The notes under the pieces: generated by a model
What the model was told of the DNA's origin: nothing
The model's database searches: none
The model's input: the letters and a program-made list of their open reading frames with translations, nothing else
In this document: positions 60,982 through 64,000 of the stretch, piece by piece
How positions within the stretch are numbered: the stretch's first letter is position 1
Layout: each line of letters opens with the position of its first letter
NCBI RefSeq assembly: GCF_001096185.1
Contig: NZ_CRPU01000011.1
Location: 1 to 64,000 of the forward strand
Length of the DNA stretch: 64,000 nucleotides
Direction of reading: 5' to 3'
Origin: Streptococcus pneumoniae
GTDB lineage: Bacteria; Bacillota; Bacilli; Lactobacillales; Streptococcaceae
Translations under genes and position numbers: made by a program

Positions 60982-61167
60982 TTATCTAAATTCATCTAAG
61001 CTGATTTTCAGTGCATCAGCAATTTTACACATATTAGGCCATGAAAGGTATTTTACCTTTCCACTTTTCAAGTCAGAAAAGAAACTTCGATTAACTCCAG
61101 CCATCTTAGATAACTGATGTCCGTTCAAATTTCTTTCCTGCATTATTCTACTTAATTGTTTCCACAT
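60982..61167 (-). CDS. Cro-like XRE-family helix-turn-helix protein
   Basis: A 61-aa protein, [40 protein letters not shown], then [12 protein letters not shown]. It is a compact HTH regulator; size suggests a Cro-type protein, although it is not the gene adjacent to CI. Confidence 0.8.
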   Translation of the reverse strand: MWKQLSRIMQERNLNGHQLSKMAGVNRSFFSDLKSGKVKYLSWPNMCKIADALKISLDEFR

Positions 61168-61246
61168 TTTACACCTCCAAAAACACTATATGTTGTTAAA
61201 CAAATATATTTAATTACAATATGTTGTGTTTTTCTGCTATCTATGT

Positions 61247-61312
61247 TATAATCATTCTTGACTAAGACCTCTCACCGTTTTAGTCAAAATTCCAATAGAA
61301 AGGAGGAAAACT
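61247..61312 (+). promoter_or_regulatory. Promoter and structured leader, copy B
   Basis: TTGTGT, 17 bp, TATAAT (61247-61252), then TTGACTAAGACCTCTCACC and GTTTTAGTCAA forming a hairpin at the likely RNA 5' end, then GAAAGGAGGAAAACTATG. Nearly identical to copy A at 58617 although the genes behind them are unrelated. Confidence 0.7.
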
Positions 61313-61783
61313 ATGAATTTAAATGAAATTCGTATCTTAGAGGCATGTCATAAATTTTTAATTGGTCTTACGGAATTTGAGGAAAAATTACAAAACGATT
61401 CCCTCGTCTACCTATTCCAAGATAAAAACATTACGTTTGTAACCTATCAAAAATACAGGAATTTATCATTTATCGATTTTAGATTAAGATATGATCGTCT
61501 AGATGACTCTATAACCTATATTGACGATAGAGAAGATTTGATAAATGCATTCTCTAGCCAACATGAACTAAGAGCGTTAGCTAGAGTATCAGATCCGGAA
61601 CAAGCTCGTATTCAGATTTTTAAACTACTATCACAAGCTAATCTTGAAACACTCACTGAAAAAAATCCAAATGCCAAAAAAGATTATTTTGGTTACCAGT
61701 TCCGTAATCTCGAAACAAAAGAATCATATCCAATTTATTTGTTTCCAGAAAATGCTAATTTTGAACTAGTTGCCATCATTTGA
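61313..61783 (+). CDS. Rightward cassette protein B
   Basis: A 156-aa soluble protein (MNLNEIRILEACHKFLIGLT ... LFPENANFELVAII) with mixed alpha/beta composition and many aromatic residues. No family recognised. It is expressed from its own promoter with the repeated leader, against the early operon, and ends inside the opposing gene at 61766-61936 by 18 bp. An independent lysogen-expressed role is likely. Confidence 0.75.
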   Translation: MNLNEIRILEACHKFLIGLTEFEEKLQNDSLVYLFQDKNITFVTYQKYRNLSFIDFRLRYDRLDDSITYIDDREDLINAFSSQHELRALARVSDPEQARIQIFKLLSQANLETLTEKNPNAKKDYFGYQFRNLETKESYPIYLFPENANFELVAII

Positions 61784-61936
61784 TAGGATATCTGCTTCAA
61801 AACGAAACCAATTCAGCTCATGAGCAAGCTCTTCAAGCTCGTGAGCTTTTTTATTGAACTCTTTGACAAGCTCATTAAATTTCTCCATATTCGTAACATT
61901 TACTTTAACTTCAAGGTTCATTGAATTTTTAGCCAT
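61766..61936 (-). CDS. Small coiled-coil early phage protein
   Basis: From the ATG at 61936 after AAGGGGG: 56 aa, MAKNSMNLEVKVNVTNMEKF then a heptad-like stretch KKAHELEELAHELNWFRFEA. The coding region contains the rightward terminator of cassette B. Function unknown. Confidence 0.65.
   Translation of the reverse strand: MAKNSMNLEVKVNVTNMEKFNELVKEFNKKAHELEELAHELNWFRFEADILSNDGN
61815..61852 (+). terminator. Terminator of cassette B, inside the opposing gene
   Basis: AGCTCATGAG and CTCGTGAGCT pair (one G-T) around a 13-nt loop, followed by TTTTTT on the plus strand. Confidence 0.8.
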
Positions 61937-61972
61937 TCTTCTTACCCCCTTATCTAAATTCATCTTTTACCA

Positions 61973-62155
61973 TTACTCCTCTTGGGAAGAATTTTTTGGA
62001 AGTCTGCTTGTAATTGATTTAGCAAACTCTTCTACACTCGATTTTTCAAAATCCATATATTTTTTGTATAGTTCATTTACTTTATAAATGTGGTAATGCA
62101 TCATAATAGATGTTACAATAAAAGATGTTAAAATTGAAATTATCAATGATTCCAT
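61973..62155 (-). CDS. Small phage membrane protein
   Basis: A 60-aa protein (MESLIISILTSFIVTSIMMH) with one N-terminal membrane helix and a charged tail ending LPKNSSQEE. AAGGAGA precedes the ATG. Function unknown. Confidence 0.65.
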   Translation of the reverse strand: MESLIISILTSFIVTSIMMHYHIYKVNELYKKYMDFEKSSVEEFAKSITSRLPKNSSQEE

Positions 62156-62167
62156 GATATCTCCTTC

Positions 62168-62272
62168 CTACTCCTTATCTTTTTTATCACATCGGTATTC
62201 CACTATCTTACGGATAGTGAAAGATATAATCACAAATCCTGCTAAGATTATCAAGCCAACATTTTCATCCAT
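62168..62272 (-). CDS. 34-aa single-span membrane peptide
   Basis: MDENVGLIILAGFVIISFTI then RKIVEYRCDKKDKE: a membrane helix with a highly charged tail. The ribosome binding site is weak (GTGAAAAG). The profile resembles type I toxin peptides, but also ordinary small phage membrane proteins. A rightward terminator lies just beyond its 5' end. Confidence 0.5.
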   Translation of the reverse strand: MDENVGLIILAGFVIISFTIRKIVEYRCDKKDKE

Positions 62273-62305
62273 TGCTTTTCACGGCAAATGATGGTACACT
62301 ATCAA

Positions 62306-62341
62306 GTAGAGGTTGGGGCAATGCCCCTTTCTCTACTTTTT
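62306..62341 (+). terminator. Strong rightward terminator facing the early operon
   Basis: GTAGAG..GGGGC-AAT-GCCCC..CTCTAC followed by TTTTTG on the plus strand. No rightward gene ends here; it may end an antisense RNA or read-through. Confidence 0.8.
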
Positions 62342-62470
62342 GTTTTGAAGCTTACGTTTGTGTTCTAAGATTTGTTTGTGCCACAAACGTGCTTCTCTGG
62401 TTAAGCCTAGTACCAAGATGACGGTTGCAGTGTCCTTGGTTGCTAGGCTTTTTATGATGTGTTCCATCAT
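62333..62470 (-). CDS. First early leftward gene, 45-aa protein
   Basis: MMEHIIKSLATKDTATVILV then a basic tail HKQILEHKRKLQNKK. A strong AAAGGAGG lies nine bases before the ATG. It is the first gene after the early promoter, the position of a Cro or a small regulator, but it shows no HTH. Confidence 0.65.
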   Translation of the reverse strand: MMEHIIKSLATKDTATVILVLGLTREARLWHKQILEHKRKLQNKK

Positions 62471-62503
62471 TCGCCTTACCTCCTTTCCCTTAAGCTTGAT
62501 TTA

Positions 62504-62532
62504 ATTATAGCACACGTAACGTGGGCTGTCAA
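62504..62532 (-). promoter_or_regulatory. Leftward early promoter (perfect consensus)
   Basis: Minus strand TTGACA (62532-62527), 17 bp, TATAAT (62509-62504). The spacer contains CACGT-A-ACGTG, a palindrome and probable operator. It should be the lytic promoter repressed by the CI protein encoded on the other side. Confidence 0.92.
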
Positions 62533-62542
62533 TACTTTTTTT

Positions 62543-62572
62543 ACGAAAACACAAAAAAAGTTTTCTTTTCGT
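62543..62572. promoter_or_regulatory. Probable operators between early promoter and repressor gene
   Basis: ACGAAAA (62543-62549) and TTTTCGT (62566-62572) form an inverted repeat across 16 bp in the short divergent region; CGTGGG occurs both here and by the leftward promoter. CI/Cro binding is inferred from position. Confidence 0.5.
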
Positions 62573-62620
62573 GGGTTTTATGTTATACTTTACTTATGAA
62601 AACAGAAAGAGGTTTCAATC

Positions 62621-63382
62621 ATGGATAAAGAACAGATTGCGATTGTTATCGGTGAAAAAATAAAACATTATAGACTTGCAAATGGTTGGACTCAACAAGA
62701 ATTGGGTACTAAGATAGGTATAAGTAAAAATGCCATTGGCAATTATGAAAAAGGCTTTAGGTCTCCTAAGAAAAACACAATGTTTGATTTGGCAAATGCT
62801 TTTAATGTTTCTATCGATGACCTCTTTCCTCCAGTTCAAAAGGCTTCTCCTACCGATATCCAATCCATCTACGACCAACTAGAACCACCTAGACAGGTCA
62901 AAGTCCTGACCTATGCAGAGAAGCAACTGAATGAGCAGAAAAACGAAGAAGAAACGAAGATAAACGAAGTATCGGAAGTTATCAGCTTGTATCAAGTTGA
63001 GGTTGTATCTGAGACGGCTGCAGCTAGCGGATTCAACTATGGATTCGGTTACGATGATACAGACAGAGAGACTATTGAGGTTGACGAGCAACCACCACGC
63101 CACGATATTGCTACCAAGGTAAGCGGAGACTCCATGCAACCTGACTACCAAGACGGAGACATTCTCTATTTAGTAGACAAAGGACTGACTACCTACAACG
63201 GAGATTTAGCAGTTATCGCATACGGAGACCGTTCTTACTTCAAGAAGATATACACCGAAAACGGACGCTTACGCCTTGTATCCCTCAATGACAAGTACGA
63301 AGATATCATCCTAGACTTCCCACCAGCCGAAGACACACACATCAAGATTTATGCAGTTGTCGGGGTGTATAGAGGGGAATAA
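62621..63382 (+). CDS. CI-like/LexA-family phage repressor
   Basis: The 253-aa protein keeps the prophage silent. N-terminal HTH (about 8-68: IGEKIKHYRLANGWTQQELG, ISKNAIGNYEKGF) and C-terminal S24 domain with the catalytic Ser in KVSGDSMQPDYQDGDILYLV and Lys in DRSYFKKIY. The usual Ala-Gly cleavage site is not clear; ETAAASGFNYGF is the candidate. Intact. It opens the rightward lysogeny side. Confidence 0.93.
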   Translation: MDKEQIAIVIGEKIKHYRLANGWTQQELGTKIGISKNAIGNYEKGFRSPKKNTMFDLANAFNVSIDDLFPPVQKASPTDIQSIYDQLEPPRQVKVLTYAEKQLNEQKNEEETKINEVSEVISLYQVEVVSETAAASGFNYGFGYDDTDRETIEVDEQPPRHDIATKVSGDSMQPDYQDGDILYLVDKGLTTYNGDLAVIAYGDRSYFKKIYTENGRLRLVSLNDKYEDIILDFPPAEDTHIKIYAVVGVYRGE

Positions 63383-63386
63383 AATC

Positions 63387-63411
63387 AACTGTTTCCAAAA
63401 TGGAAATAGTT
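63387..63411 (+). terminator. Probable terminator of the repressor gene
   Basis: AACTGTTTCC-AAAAT-GGAAATAGTT, 10 bp with one G-T pair, ends just before the next promoter; no T tract follows, so it may be inefficient. Confidence 0.5.
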
Positions 63412-63413
63412 GC

Positions 63414-63442
63414 TTGACAAAATAAAAAAAAAGAAGTACACT
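63414..63442 (+). promoter_or_regulatory. Promoter of the RNA antitoxin-toxin locus
   Basis: TTGACA (63414-63419), 17 bp, TACACT (63437-63442). The transcript should start near 63449, directly before the first repeat. Confidence 0.85.
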
Positions 63443-63452
63443 AATAATGTCA

Positions 63453-63508
63453 AAAGCCTTGTTCGTCAAGGATACGATATTTATTTATAAAGCCTTGTTC
63501 GTCAAGGA
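63453..63508 (+). repeat. Two direct repeats of 20 bp at 36-bp period
   Basis: Identical copies at 63453-63472 and 63489-63508, each containing an inverted repeat CCTTG/CAAGG. Confidence 0.95.
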
Positions 63509-63519
63509 CAAAACGGTCT

Positions 63520-63552
63520 GGTGTACTTCTAAGAGGTACACCTTATTTTATT
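63520..63552 (+). terminator. Terminator between the repeats and the toxin gene
   Basis: GGTGTAC-N9-GTACACC, 7 bp, followed by TTATTTTATT on the plus strand, 24 bp before the toxin ATG. Confidence 0.85.
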
Positions 63553-63566
63553 ATCTGGAGCATTAT

Positions 63567-64000
63567 ATGAAATTTCAACAAGGCGAAGTTTATCTAATCA
63601 ACTTCCCACAAAAAGGTGGGAATGAATTTTACGGAAAACACTACGCTATCATCTTAACACCTCCTGACAAAGCTGATGGGACACTCCTAGTAGCACCTTT
63701 AACTGGTAAAAAATCAGGAAAGAAATATCGTGGTGGTATCACGATTGAAAATAATAAATATCAAAACACTCCTTCCAAACCCAAAGCCTATGCTTATGTC
63801 CGAAAAATCCAAGAAATAGACAAACGGAAAATCGTCTATAAAACAAAGAAAAAGACTGATAGTGATGGACAAGTAATGCTAGATGCAGCAGGAAAAGAGT
63901 TATATGATAAAGTTTATAGACCAGCTTACAAGCTAGATACAAACGACCATAAAAAACTATTAGACAAGATAAAAGAAGTTCTTGAACTAGATTTATATTA
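63567..64000 (+). CDS. PemK/MazF-fold protein, candidate type III toxin (endoribonuclease), stop codon just past the window
   Basis: The frame starts MKFQQGEVYLINFPQKGGNE after GGAG and runs 144 codons to the window end, where TA of a probable TAA is left. The N-terminal strands (GEVYLINFP; HYAIILTPPDK; GTLLVAPLTGKKSGKK) match the PemK/MazF endoribonuclease fold shared with ToxN, AbiQ and CptN; the APLT-x-K stretch resembles the ToxN active-site strand as I recall it. The helical C-terminus (ELYDKVYRPAYKLDTNDHKK) is longer than in MazF. No protein antitoxin gene lies upstream; instead the repeats and terminator do. Confidence 0.8.
   Translation, partial: MKFQQGEVYLINFPQKGGNEFYGKHYAIILTPPDKADGTLLVAPLTGKKSGKKYRGGITIENNKYQNTPSKPKAYAYVRKIQEIDKRKIVYKTKKKTDSDGQVMLDAAGKELYDKVYRPAYKLDTNDHKKLLDKIKEVLELDLY

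Larger units (their letters stand above)
63449..63552 (+). ncRNA. Candidate type III antitoxin RNA with 36-nt repeats
   Basis: AAAGCCTTGTTCGTCAAGGA occurs at 63453-63472 and again at 63489-63508, a period of exactly 36 nt; only the first 20 nt of the unit are repeated. Each copy holds a CCTTG-TTCGT-CAAGG hairpin. Type III antitoxins consist of such tandem units, each folding into a pseudoknot that the toxin cuts from the precursor. A terminator closes the RNA, so most transcripts would be antitoxin and few would read into the toxin. Confidence 0.7.
31694..64000. mobile_element. Siphovirus prophage (HK97-type head), right end outside the window
   Basis: A continuous set of phage modules in the standard order, transcribed leftwards from early (62.5 kb) to lysis (31.8 kb), with a CI-like repressor and a cargo locus transcribed rightwards at the right end. 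The left boundary is estimated from the gene remnant at 31631-31693. The lysogeny integrase and attR must lie beyond 64,000. Several genes carry stop codons or frameshifts, so the phage may be defective. Confidence 0.9.

Noticed and set aside
62290-62370. 25-codon plus-strand frame (MVHYQVEVGAMPL) across the terminator at 62306
   Set aside because: Passes through a strong terminator hairpin, no ribosome binding site; likely chance.
62879-63151. Minus-strand frames of about 90 codons inside the CI repressor gene
   Set aside because: Antisense shadows of a strongly supported gene.
63453-63508. CRISPR array
   Set aside because: Only two copies, with the spacing filled by non-spacer sequence, no leader or cas genes; the promoter-repeat-terminator-toxin order fits a type III toxin-antitoxin RNA better.
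63453-63508. Pair of operators for an autoregulating protein
   Set aside because: The inverted repeats could bind a dimer, but they lie downstream of the -10 box, at an RNA-like 36-nt period, and are followed by a terminator before the gene; kept only as an alternative reading.

Overview
The window is a low-GC Firmicute chromosome of the Streptococcus pneumoniae / S. mitis / S. pseudopneumoniae group. The evidence is the competence sigma factor ComX next to a tRNA-Glu, the seven-gene comG (cgl) pilus operon, PBP2a, a LytA-type choline-binding amidase, and a gene order that I recognise from memory as pneumococcal. Species cannot be settled without an alignment; several residues differ from the pneumococcal proteins as I remember them, which leans towards S. 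mitis.

Positions 1-31,440 are host chromosome, almost all on the minus strand: tRNA-Glu, comX, rpmG-secE-nusG, pbp2a, a pseudouridine synthase (plus strand), gap, an ABC transporter with a TPR-type regulator, adhE, a MORN-repeat protein, a low-molecular-weight tyrosine phosphatase, yajC, tkt, a conserved hypothetical, rnpA-yidC-jag, ackA, two methyltransferases, comGA-GG, a DUF1033 gene, a Zn-dependent dehydrogenase, nagA, an OatA-like acetyltransferase and tgt. Most operons end in clear intrinsic terminators. Several promoters are readable, some with a recognisable operator: a ComE box at comX, a cin-box at comGA, a dre-like site at nagA, and long inverted repeats at adhE.

Positions ~31,690-64,000 are a siphovirus prophage, read mostly leftwards and continuing past the right edge. 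Counting from the left (late) end it has amidase and holin; baseplate and tail fibres, including S74-chaperone and collagen-like proteins; Tal, Dit and tape measure; a tail-assembly chaperone with a -1 frameshift site; major tail protein; head-tail connectors; HK97-type capsid, protease and portal; terminases; and HNH. Then come a small integrase-like protein, an ArpU/RinA-like late regulator, replication genes (DnaD-like and DnaC-like), many small early genes, and the leftward early promoter opposite a LexA-like CI repressor. The lysogeny integrase and the right attachment site are not in the window. Four lesions (about 33,674, 53,651, 53,881 and 59,558) suggest that the prophage is decaying.

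Three rightward cassettes (58.68, 59.77 and 61.31 kb) interrupt the leftward early operon. Each has its own -10 element, and each ends in a terminator lying inside a small opposing gene. Two of them share a nearly identical 5' leader; the third encodes a nucleoside-deoxyribosyltransferase/TIR-like protein.

The most interesting locus is at the right edge, between the CI repressor and the expected integrase. A consensus promoter is followed by two hairpin-forming direct repeats at a 36-nt period, an intrinsic terminator, and then a PemK/MazF-fold protein gene. This is the layout of a type III (RNA-protein) toxin-antitoxin system and a likely phage-defence or lysogeny-maintenance cargo.
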